From Rhodoferax sp. (GTDB lineage: Bacteria > Pseudomonadota > Gammaproteobacteria > Burkholderiales > Burkholderiaceae_C), in contig NZ_JABBPD010000010.1 in the NCBI RefSeq assembly GCF_012927445.1, forward strand, positions 1 through 52,420: a stretch of DNA of 52,420 nucleotides, in the 5' to 3' direction. The notes beneath the pieces are model-generated. The model ran no database searches and was not told the origin of the DNA. It saw only the letters and a list, made by a program, of their open reading frames with translations. This document shows, piece after piece, positions 25,943 to 33,733 of the stretch (its first letter is position 1; each line of letters begins with the position of its first letter). A program made the translations under genes and the position numbers.

Positions 25943-26761
25943 ATGGAATATCAGCGCTTTGACCCCACCGGCTGTGGCTTCCCCAGACCCAGGGTACCCA
26001 TTCTTGCCCCGCTTACCAGGTCAGAAACTAACACGTCCAAAATAAAAAGGACCATGGGCCAGACCGGGCGCTTCTGTGTTGCCAGCCCGTACGAATTCTT
26101 TCCCTGCGAAGACGGCGGCCTTCTATGGCGCAATGAGGATGCGGTATTGCCGCATGACACCCGGCAGTCCACCCCAACGCTCGCACAGGAAGCCAAGGGG
26201 GTGTTGCGTTCTTTGATGAGCGCCCACAACCAGAAGCAGCCGCTCGAGGTCAACGCGGTAGACAACGAAATTCAAACCTTCACGAACACGCTCACCGCCC
26301 CAGGATGCGACGTACGAAAACAAGACCTCCACACGTCAGAACACTATGACGTCAGTGAAGATCACCTTGAGAGCCTGCGGTGGTCCCGTTGGATCATGCG
26401 CCACACCAACCTGGTTCGCCTTGCCGCTCGGCGACGCGAGAATTACCAGCGCTGGGGAAACACCGTCGCCCACCTGCCCCATTGCGCGCCACTGTTCCCA
26501 CGCCTGCCCGTTGATTGTGTTCCCTACATGTTTCCACTCAGGTTAAAGCATCCTGAACTTCATTTTTTTGCATTGAAACGGCTTGGGATGCCCATGTGGC
26601 GCTGGGATGAAATGGCGGGTTCAGGCTGTCATATCGCTTCAGACTATCGCCTGAAAATGGTCCATTTACCCTGCCATCAAGAATTAACAGAGAAACAGAT
26701 GGCGTGGATGACGACCGTGGTCAACAAGGCGATGCTGACGCTGTCACCAGGAAACAAATGA
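25943..26761 (+). CDS. Truncated DegT/DnrJ/EryC1/StrS aminotransferase-like protein without the PLP lysine (possible pseudogene)
   Basis: The 272-residue product resembles the middle and C-terminus of sugar aminotransferases: ASPYEFFPCEDGGLL (about 47-61) corresponds to the region around the PLP lysine, and VPYMFPLRLKHPELHFFALKRLG...VHLPCHQELTE to the C-terminal domain. Glu51 occupies the lysine position by spacing to the following Gly-Gly. About 130 residues that normally precede it, including PLP-binding segments, are absent, and I see no N-terminal half in other frames. It begins one base after the hydrolase 1 stop and overlaps the next gene by ATGA, so it may still be translated. Remnant or non-catalytic partner cannot be decided. 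Confidence 0.5.
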   Translation: MEYQRFDPTGCGFPRPRVPILAPLTRSETNTSKIKRTMGQTGRFCVASPYEFFPCEDGGLLWRNEDAVLPHDTRQSTPTLAQEAKGVLRSLMSAHNQKQPLEVNAVDNEIQTFTNTLTAPGCDVRKQDLHTSEHYDVSEDHLESLRWSRWIMRHTNLVRLAARRRENYQRWGNTVAHLPHCAPLFPRLPVDCVPYMFPLRLKHPELHFFALKRLGMPMWRWDEMAGSGCHIASDYRLKMVHLPCHQELTEKQMAWMTTVVNKAMLTLSPGNK

Positions 26762-29028
26762 TGCCCTACTCAAAGGTAAAACCGTCATTGGCGAGCTTGA
26801 GTGATCACGCTCCGGCACGGGATTTGTTGAACCGACGCCAGTTCAATCCCCAGCCCATGCTGGACAGTCATGTTGCGGATGGCGGACATCGTGTTGACGT
26901 CTTTCTGGATCTGGACGACCTCCCCCTTGATGTTCAGCAACTTTTTTCAAAAGCAGAACAAGAAAACGTCGAGTTTGGTCTTTCCTGGTATAGAAATCTT
27001 GTGTGCGCTGTGTACCCAAACAATGGCGATTTTCGCCTCTACGTTCTGCGGAAAAATGGGCGTCCTGTCGCTGTACTTCCAGTGATCGTTCAGAACAAGT
27101 TCCTGGGGCAACGTATTGCATCTCTCAGTAACTTTTACACCGCGATTTACGCTCCATTTTTCGAAATCGATGTCACTGCGAATGATGTGGTTCCGCTTGT
27201 CAAGGCGGTGCTCAAGGCCCATTCAGCCTTGGGTTCGCTGCAGTTCTCCCCGATGGACCCCGCCTCATCGGCGTACCACCTCTTGCTTAGCGCCCTGAAA
27301 ATGGCCGGACTCCCCTCCTTTCGTTTCTTCTGTTTTGGCAACTGGTACTTGCCCGTTACCGGCGACTGGACCACCTACTTTAAAAATCGGGAAGGAATAC
27401 TTCGAAACACCATTAAACGAATGGGGAATGGTTTTTCAGCAGCAGGAGGAACGCTGAAACTTGTGCAGGAAGGGGCAGAACTTGAACAGGGAATACAAGG
27501 CTATGAACATGTCTACGCCACAAGCTGGAAACAACCGGAGCCTTACCCCAATTTCGTCCCCGGTCTCATGCGCGCTTGTGCGAAGCGAGGCTGGCTGCGA
27601 CTGGGAATCGCGTGGTTGAACGGCGAAGCCATTGCCGCCCAGATATGGATAGTCGCCAATCACAAAGCAAGCATCTACAAACTGGCGTACGACGAAAAGC
27701 ATAAAAAATACGCGCCCGGAACACTCTTGACGGCCATGCTGATGCAACATACTTTTGAAAGTGATCAAGTGACGGAGGTCGACTATCTGATCGGGGACGA
27801 CCCTTATAAACAATCCTGGATGAGCCATCGTCGCGAACGATGGGGAATTGTGGCGTACAACCCCAAATCAATCAGCGGATTATTGGGGCTGGGACGAGAA
27901 GTCCTGGGCAGATCGCTCAAACCATGGGTTAGTCGCTTTGCAACACCGATGCCCAAAGATAAGAATACAAGCCAACTGACCGTGCACAATGCCAATATTG
28001 GCTACCACTGGGAATTTTTACCTGCGACTGAATTTGCCAGCATCTCCGACAAGTGGCAAAGCCTGTGCGATCGAAGCATACGAAGCCCACTTCTCTCCGC
28101 TGATTTTATTGCACTTTCATTGCAGCATTTTGGACGCGGTGACGAAATGATCTGCTTTGCCGAAACACCAACAGGGCCTATCGCTGCCACGATCTTGCAG
28201 CGAAAAAATGGCGTCGTCTGGGAGACTTTTCAGACGAACCAAATGCCACTTGGACCCTGGTTGCAGCTCCCAAAATTAGAATTTTCAACCGTCTTGAAAT
28301 CTCTCATGCGCGCGCTTCCTCTGCCAATAATGATGCTCGGCGTTGCCCAGCTTGACAGTCAGTTTTTCCCAAGGCCTGACGCGTCGACGCTGCTCACGCT
28401 CGACTCCATCACAACGGGGAAAATCGACTTGCCAGAAACTTCCGAAGATTACTGGAGATCACTGCCATCAAAGCCCCTTAGCGGAGTAATGCGCCGCTTG
28501 AGAAAGGCGGAAAAAGAGATGGGGCCTATCACCCTGACCACGCAGGTCGAAACGGATGCCGTCGATAATTTCATCAATATTTACGCATCCATGGAGCGTC
28601 GCAGTTGGAAAGACTCGGCTGGCACGGCGCTTACACCTAATGACCAACAATCTAAATTTTATAGCGCGCTGTTAAGACGATTCGCAGCGCATGGTCGCGC
28701 CCGCATGTATATATTGAAAATGGGGGAGCGGGCAGTGGCAGCGCAAATAGCGATTGCTGAAGATGATGTTCTTTATTTACTAAAAACAACGTACGAGCCC
28801 GACCTGATGAACCTGGGGCCGGACATCATGCTTCAATACTACATAACGCTTCACAGCTATGAACAAACTATGCGGATCAAGCGCATTGAATTCTATGGGC
28901 CGCTGAACCAATCCCAACACATGTGGATCACAGGACGCCGAACGATTTATCATGCAAATGCATATCGATCAGAACTCTTTACCACGGTCCACCGTCGCAT
29001 GATGAAACGCCTGCCCCCTGCTGAATGA
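26758..29028 (+). CDS. FemAB/GNAT-type double acyltransferase, exosortase-A-associated
   Basis: The 756-residue protein contains two GNAT/FemAB-like units. The first spans about residues 40-380 and ends with WLNGEAIAAQIWIV...VTEVDYLIGDDPYKQSWMSHRRERWG. The second, about 400-750, has a matching late region (MGERAVAAQIAIAEDDVLY...KRIEFYGPLNQSQHMW). FemAB proteins transfer amino acids from aminoacyl-tRNA; related GNATs use acyl-CoA. A role in acylating an amino group of the polymer is inferred. ATG 26758 is chosen for AGGA at good spacing and the four-base overlap; an earlier ATG at 26704 lies inside the previous gene. A terminator overlaps its end. Confidence 0.8.
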   Translation: MMPYSKVKPSLASLSDHAPARDLLNRRQFNPQPMLDSHVADGGHRVDVFLDLDDLPLDVQQLFSKAEQENVEFGLSWYRNLVCAVYPNNGDFRLYVLRKNGRPVAVLPVIVQNKFLGQRIASLSNFYTAIYAPFFEIDVTANDVVPLVKAVLKAHSALGSLQFSPMDPASSAYHLLLSALKMAGLPSFRFFCFGNWYLPVTGDWTTYFKNREGILRNTIKRMGNGFSAAGGTLKLVQEGAELEQGIQGYEHVYATSWKQPEPYPNFVPGLMRACAKRGWLRLGIAWLNGEAIAAQIWIVANHKASIYKLAYDEKHKKYAPGTLLTAMLMQHTFESDQVTEVDYLIGDDPYKQSWMSHRRERWGIVAYNPKSISGLLGLGREVLGRSLKPWVSRFATPMPKDKNTSQLTVHNANIGYHWEFLPATEFASISDKWQSLCDRSIRSPLLSADFIALSLQHFGRGDEMICFAETPTGPIAATILQRKNGVVWETFQTNQMPLGPWLQLPKLEFSTVLKSLMRALPLPIMMLGVAQLDSQFFPRPDASTLLTLDSITTGKIDLPETSEDYWRSLPSKPLSGVMRRLRKAEKEMGPITLTTQVETDAVDNFINIYASMERRSWKDSAGTALTPNDQQSKFYSALLRRFAAHGRARMYILKMGERAVAAQIAIAEDDVLYLLKTTYEPDLMNLGPDIMLQYYITLHSYEQTMRIKRIEFYGPLNQSQHMWITGRRTIYHANAYRSELFTTVHRRMMKRLPPAE

Positions 29029-29037
29029 GGCGTTTTT
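29005..29037 (+). terminator. Rho-independent terminator overlapping the FemAB-like stop codon
   Basis: AAACGCCT (29005-29012) pairs with AGGCGTTT (29028-29035) and a run of five T follows the AGGCG. The upstream arm lies within the last codons of the gene. It ends the plus-strand operon that begins with the acyl carrier protein. Confidence 0.75.
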
Positions 29038-29127
29038 CATCTCATCAAGAGCAGGCACGTTAACCACTCACAATGACTATAAAAATAGTACCGTAGTTTA
29101 TTTAAGCTTCATGCAGAAGGATTAATA

Positions 29128-29880
29128 ATGAATCTCAAAATATTTAGTAAGTCCTACCGGGGACCCGCCTCTGCACAGGCCGGAAGTGCTATTTTTCTTG
29201 GCATCTTGCTGCTGCTCAGTTCTCCCATCCTAGCCTTTGCGCAGGAAGTTCAAGGAGGCTGCGGATCGCTAAGTCAAGGATGGGGGCCTTTTGACTATCG
29301 TCCCGACAGATACATACCCGAGAATACCTACCACTCACACCGGGCCCTGCTAGGGATCGTAGAAGACATCCACTTCACACCCGAGATCGAAGCCTTGATA
29401 CGCGGCAAAACCAGTACAACGCCGGGAGGTGACCTCTCCTACACGTTGGGCGTTTTTCCAAATCATCACCGCGCACTGCTGGCAATGGCTGCCCTTGGCG
29501 AAAAAGAGAAGGCGAGCAAAGTCATTGGTGCACGCTATTCAGTTGAATGCTACTTCCGTCGCGCCGTCACATGGCGCCCAGACGACAATATCGTCAGGAT
29601 GCTATATGCCAACTATCTTTCCAAGGCAATGCGTGTAAGTGAAGCCGAGAATCAACTGAGCGTCGCCGCTAACCAAGCCGGAGATAACGCGTATACACAC
29701 AATAATATCGGCTTGCTATATTTCGGCATGAAGAACTATGAGAAAGCACTCGTTCACGCGCACAAAGCCTATGCACTTGGACTGGGCATACCGACCTTGA
29801 GAGAGCGTTTAAAAAGCGTCGGAAAATGGTCTGAACCGGCAGAGGTACCTCCTGTCGAACCCGTTAAAGATTCACAGTAA
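29128..29880 (+). CDS. Secreted TPR-repeat protein of unknown function
   Basis: The 250-residue protein has a long N-terminal signal (hydrophobic core IFLGILLLLSSPILAFA, cleavage near AFAQ), a Cys-containing GGCGSLSQGWGPFDYR segment and TPR-like helices in the C-terminal half (NAYTHNNIGLLYFGMKNYEKALVHAHKAY). AGGA precedes the ATG. It stands alone behind a terminator and an A/T-rich stretch that may hold its promoter. It probably acts in the periplasm, perhaps in polymer assembly; no closer function can be read. Confidence 0.75.
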   Translation: MNLKIFSKSYRGPASAQAGSAIFLGILLLLSSPILAFAQEVQGGCGSLSQGWGPFDYRPDRYIPENTYHSHRALLGIVEDIHFTPEIEALIRGKTSTTPGGDLSYTLGVFPNHHRALLAMAALGEKEKASKVIGARYSVECYFRRAVTWRPDDNIVRMLYANYLSKAMRVSEAENQLSVAANQAGDNAYTHNNIGLLYFGMKNYEKALVHAHKAYALGLGIPTLRERLKSVGKWSEPAEVPPVEPVKDSQ

Positions 29881-29897
29881 CGGCCACCCTGCTTTAC

Positions 29898-29913
29898 TGC
29901 GCGCTTGTGCGCA
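29898..29913. terminator. Weak bidirectional hairpin between convergent genes
   Basis: TGCGC-GCTTGT-GCGCA lies between the convergent TPR gene and the end of the long minus-strand operon. No T-run is present, so its function as a terminator is doubtful. Confidence 0.25.
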
Positions 29914-29961
29914 ACAAGGGCAAGAGAAGCCGGCACAACGAGAAGTAAGTCACACCTGGAG

Positions 29962-31746
29962 TTACAGGCCAGTCTGACCCTGGTTTGCAGATCGCGTCAC
30001 TGGCAGTTCGTATCTGCCGCTGGAAATTCCCAGGTAGTGGTAGTACGCCAGCGCGGCCTTCAGGGCATAACCATAGTTACCAAGCCTGAGCCGCCAGGCC
30101 AGCCGCATTAATTTCAAATACCGTTTGCGCAGTACACGGCGTGGAAAATTTGTGTCTGACAACATAACGGCACTTTGTTTAAGAAGGTCACGGTCCAGCG
30201 CTGCTTGGTGCGCTCCCGATGCGAGCGCGTTCCACTGGTCCGGCAGGTCTTCAGGAATGGGAATGGGACTCGGAACATGGCCGGGATAAGCTTGCCAAGG
30301 AACCTCGCTAACCGCCGAGTCGAAAAGCGTCAGCCACTTGACATAGAACTGGTGATACAAGCAAGGGTCTACTGCGATCGCCGTCAGGTACTCGAGAAAT
30401 TCACTATCGTAAAACGGCACCTGAAACTCAAGGCGATGTTTATCAATGGAGTCAAAGTGGTTGACCAAGTGCCGGCGCGGACCGTTCAGGTTCAGGAAAA
30501 TGTAAAACGCACGTACCGGATCCGGATGACGAATCGCTTCAAGCTCGCTGCGCAGCCGCGCATGCAGGTGACCATAGAATTGTTTCGCAAGTTCGGGATC
30601 CAAAATTCTGGTCAGAATTATCTTGTTCTGTTGGCGCAAGTAAACGTCGATGGCGCCGTCCAAATCACCCGAACGCAGCAGGCTCACGATCTCCGGACTG
30701 ACATACACATAACCAAGTCCAACGCTTCCACCCTCACCGGTCCAAACCACGTTAGGGTGCTCGGGCATCTGTTCCTGTCGGCGGGGTGAGGCGCGCCAGG
30801 CATCGGCCATGACGGCCGACCAGTTCGGCCCAGGTTCTGTGGGCAACTCATGGTGAATGGCACCGCTCTTGTTTGCGTACGCCAGCGCGAAGGCCTGGTC
30901 CTGTGTATTGGCCAGTGAAAAATTGAAGGTGTAGACCCGGGAATTTTCGGCACGAAGCGCCGCAACCGTGCAGCGGGAATCGAGGCCGCCGCTGAGATAG
31001 GCAAAGGTCGTCCGGTCGCCGCGCAGTCGTCGGCGTACGGCTGACTGAAACAGCCGGTGGGTCTCTTTCAGCGCCTCTTCTGCGGTGGCCTGCACCGGTG
31101 CAATCGAGTCCCACTGAAAATAACGCTGTGACTTGAATTCACCTTGATGAATAGTGACGACCTCGCAAGGCAAAAGCATCTTGATGCCCGCATAGGGGGT
31201 GCTACCACCGAAGGGATAGCCAAAACCAGTGATCTCCGCTACGGCAAGCACATCCAGCTTCTTGGGTATTTCCGAGAGCGCCTCCAGAATACGCAGTGCG
31301 CTGGCGAAGTAAACATAGTCACCGACCACGGTGTAGTAAATTGGCCGCAACCCCAGTCGATCAGCAACGAGGTGTGCAATGCCCATGCAAGGGTCATAGT
31401 AGGCGGCACAAAATGTCCCGCTGGCGCTGCGCAGGCTCTGGAAATCACCGTCATCCCACTTGGTTTGCAGATACGTCAGGTGAGCGTCGCGGTCCGGACC
31501 AGCCGGTCCTTCGCAGATGAGAAGCGGCTCCCCTGCGAGGATTGCGATAGAACCCGTAGGTGAAACACGATGCGCCGGGCGGTCGAATGCACCTATGTCG
31601 ACCTTCACGAAAAATGCCTGGGCATCACGGAACTCGATGGGGTGATCCGTGGGATCGCGGGAAATGTTTCTTTTCAGGGAGTCGCAAACCGAATCCGGAA
31701 TGTGTACCGAAGGATTACAACTAAAGACGCCGGCAAGAATTGTCAT
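29962..31746 (-). CDS. Asparagine-synthase-like protein lacking the glutaminase cysteine
   Basis: The 594-residue protein has an N-terminal Ntn-like domain and a C-terminal ATP-pyrophosphatase domain with LSGGLDSR (about 251-258). A true class II amidotransferase has Cys at position 2; here the protein begins MTILAGVF, so glutamine hydrolysis is unlikely and the amine donor would be something else. Such proteins form amide bonds in lasso-peptide, beta-lactam and polysaccharide clusters. AGGGGA precedes the ATG. It is the last gene of the long minus operon, after the Mur-Pth fusion. Confidence 0.82.
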   Translation of the reverse strand: MTILAGVFSCNPSVHIPDSVCDSLKRNISRDPTDHPIEFRDAQAFFVKVDIGAFDRPAHRVSPTGSIAILAGEPLLICEGPAGPDRDAHLTYLQTKWDDGDFQSLRSASGTFCAAYYDPCMGIAHLVADRLGLRPIYYTVVGDYVYFASALRILEALSEIPKKLDVLAVAEITGFGYPFGGSTPYAGIKMLLPCEVVTIHQGEFKSQRYFQWDSIAPVQATAEEALKETHRLFQSAVRRRLRGDRTTFAYLSGGLDSRCTVAALRAENSRVYTFNFSLANTQDQAFALAYANKSGAIHHELPTEPGPNWSAVMADAWRASPRRQEQMPEHPNVVWTGEGGSVGLGYVYVSPEIVSLLRSGDLDGAIDVYLRQQNKIILTRILDPELAKQFYGHLHARLRSELEAIRHPDPVRAFYIFLNLNGPRRHLVNHFDSIDKHRLEFQVPFYDSEFLEYLTAIAVDPCLYHQFYVKWLTLFDSAVSEVPWQAYPGHVPSPIPIPEDLPDQWNALASGAHQAALDRDLLKQSAVMLSDTNFPRRVLRKRYLKLMRLAWRLRLGNYGYALKAALAYYHYLGISSGRYELPVTRSANQGQTGL

Positions 31747-31828
31747 AGATGCTTCCCCTGTCAGAAAAGAATGTTATCGAGATCGGACGGTACGAACTGA
31801 ATGCTATTGAGGTTCATCACGAAGCCGT

Positions 31829-33733
31829 CTACTGCTGCATCAACTCGACAATTCGGTCCGCTGCGGTGTGGTTTGCGGCCGCAACGACAGCATGCTGCTC
31901 CACGGGAAATGGCGTCAGCACGTAATCGATGACCGATTGTCCCTCTCGCGGTTGGCCGACGCCAATTTTTACCCGACGGAATTTATCGTCCTGAAATGCC
32001 TGGAGAATAGAACGGACACCGCGATGCCCTCCGTCACTGCCACGGATACGTGCACGCACGGCCCCAAGCGGCAGAGCCAGATCGTCATGAACCAGAATGC
32101 ATTGATGCACATCGAAGGAGAAATCTTTGGCCATCCTGACAAGGGCCGGACCAATATCATTCATCGGAGCAAACGGCTTGATCAGGCAGACAGGCACACC
32201 TTGCAACTCACCTCGCACTACCATGGCCAGGTCGCCTTCGGCCACCCAATCTTGAGCAAGACGATGCGCCAAAATGTCGACCGCCCGATAGCCAACATTA
32301 TGGGGTGTATCGACGCGGCCAGCCTCCGGATTGCCGAGTCCGATGATGACTACCGTTGATCGATCGGCCTCGGACGAATCGACTGCGATTGGTATCGATT
32401 CGACAACCATCGGTAGCACCGGGATAAGCTCCTCCGCGGCATTCGGGCCTGACGGTACATGAAGAAGGTCACATGTTTCACAGGACTGAAGGCGACCGCA
32501 GTCTGACCGCCAACATTGCACCTCGGTTGTCAGGGCAACGATCAGACGCTGCATGTGATCGGCTTTATGCGATCCTTTCAACAGCACGAGGTCACCGGGC
32601 CGCAGATAGCCGGAAAGATACGTCGAGGCATCGCGGAGCGAAGCAAAGGCCAGTAATTCATCGTTTGCATCACGTTTGGCGCGCAGGGAAGCCGATGCCC
32701 GCGGGCCGACGAACAAAACACAGTCAGCTACCGCCAACGCCAACTGTCCGATTTCAACGTATCGGCGGGTGGAGTCTCCTTGATAGTCTGAGATGGTTCC
32801 TATCACAATGACCTTGCGAACGGCTCTAGCTTGTCGCATGAAGTCAAAGGCCGGCTCGATAGTCGATAGCGGAGCCTTCCAGTCATCGCGAATGAACGTT
32901 ATGCCGTTCATGGCAAACGGGGCCATGCGTCCTTCGAACGGTTCCACAGTTGCGACCGCCGCCGCCGCAACGGCAAGCGGCACGCCTAGTGCAACGCCGG
33001 TTGCCAGCGCGGCTAGCACGGTTGGAGCCCAGTGCGTGCCACAGAGCTGTGTTTGAACGTGCACCGATTCGCCATTCCAGGTGGCAGTGAGGGAAAGGCG
33101 CTCTGGCCAGACCGACTGGATTGCTTCGCCGCGAAGCATGGCGTCCCCAGCCAGGCCGAAGGTAATAGTGCGTCCTGCGCATTCCGATTGCATCGCCAGC
33201 ACACGGGGATCATCGGCATTCAGGATAGCAATACCATCTGTGGGCAGCGACCGAATCAGCTTGCCCTTCTCCTGGGCGATCGCCTCGCGACTCTTGAATG
33301 CCGAAAAATGGTCAGCACCAATATTGGTCACCACACCCACGGTGGGCCGAACAAGCGCCAAAGGCAAGTCCATCATCCCCGGCCCGTGTGTAGAAATTTC
33401 TGTCACGCAATAAGCGTCCGACTTCCGGGTACTCCGCACGACGCGGACCATGTCCTCCGGCCAATTCAAAGAGCCCGGATTTTTTTTCCCTTTGGAAAAA
33501 TGTCGCTCCAGAATGCTCGCGATCAGGTCCTTGGTCGTGGTCTTGCCGGCGCTCCCCGTTACCCCGATAAATACAGTATTTTTCAGTCGACGACGATGCA
33601 TGTAGGTAAGTTGATACAGCCCTTGATCGTAAAGCTGTCGCCAGCGCCACTCAATACCATGTGCAAGCTTGCCGAGCGTCCGCTGGAAAACCTTTGCCCC
33701 CAACCCGGCCATTCTTTTGGTAAGTCGCACCAT
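31829..33733 (-). CDS. Fusion of a Mur-ligase-like protein and a peptidyl-tRNA hydrolase domain
   Basis: The 634-residue protein starts with an ATP-dependent Mur ligase core: GVTGSAGKTTTKD (57-69), NIGADH around 137-142, ILNADD at 170-175, then a MurF-like third domain with GTISDYQG near 312-319. The UDP-MurNAc-binding N-terminal domain of MurF is missing. A four-cysteine linker follows (Cys407, 412, 418, 421), possibly a metal site. Residues about 460-634 are a peptidyl-tRNA hydrolase domain with all key residues: Asn468 in GLGNP, His478, Asn525 in PMND and Asp550 in VHDDL. A GGAGGGA ribosome-binding site lies in the end of the flippase gene, whose TGA abuts this ATG. Ligation of an amino acid or amine to a sugar acid is a plausible role; the hydrolase target is unknown. 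Confidence 0.85.
   Translation of the reverse strand: MVRLTKRMAGLGAKVFQRTLGKLAHGIEWRWRQLYDQGLYQLTYMHRRRLKNTVFIGVTGSAGKTTTKDLIASILERHFSKGKKNPGSLNWPEDMVRVVRSTRKSDAYCVTEISTHGPGMMDLPLALVRPTVGVVTNIGADHFSAFKSREAIAQEKGKLIRSLPTDGIAILNADDPRVLAMQSECAGRTITFGLAGDAMLRGEAIQSVWPERLSLTATWNGESVHVQTQLCGTHWAPTVLAALATGVALGVPLAVAAAAVATVEPFEGRMAPFAMNGITFIRDDWKAPLSTIEPAFDFMRQARAVRKVIVIGTISDYQGDSTRRYVEIGQLALAVADCVLFVGPRASASLRAKRDANDELLAFASLRDASTYLSGYLRPGDLVLLKGSHKADHMQRLIVALTTEVQCWRSDCGRLQSCETCDLLHVPSGPNAAEELIPVLPMVVESIPIAVDSSEADRSTVVIIGLGNPEAGRVDTPHNVGYRAVDILAHRLAQDWVAEGDLAMVVRGELQGVPVCLIKPFAPMNDIGPALVRMAKDFSFDVHQCILVHDDLALPLGAVRARIRGSDGGHRGVRSILQAFQDDKFRRVKIGVGQPREGQSVIDYVLTPFPVEQHAVVAAANHTAADRIVELMQQ

Noticed and set aside
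29045..29080. Possible sigma-54 element upstream of the secreted TPR gene (AGGCACG...)
   Set aside because: The -24-like block is followed by AC instead of GC at the required ten-base distance.
29962..31817. Lasso-peptide-type cluster suggested by the asparagine-synthase-like gene and a short frame
   Set aside because: No transglutaminase-type protease or peptide transporter lies nearby, the short frame lacks a ribosome-binding site, and the surroundings are polysaccharide genes.
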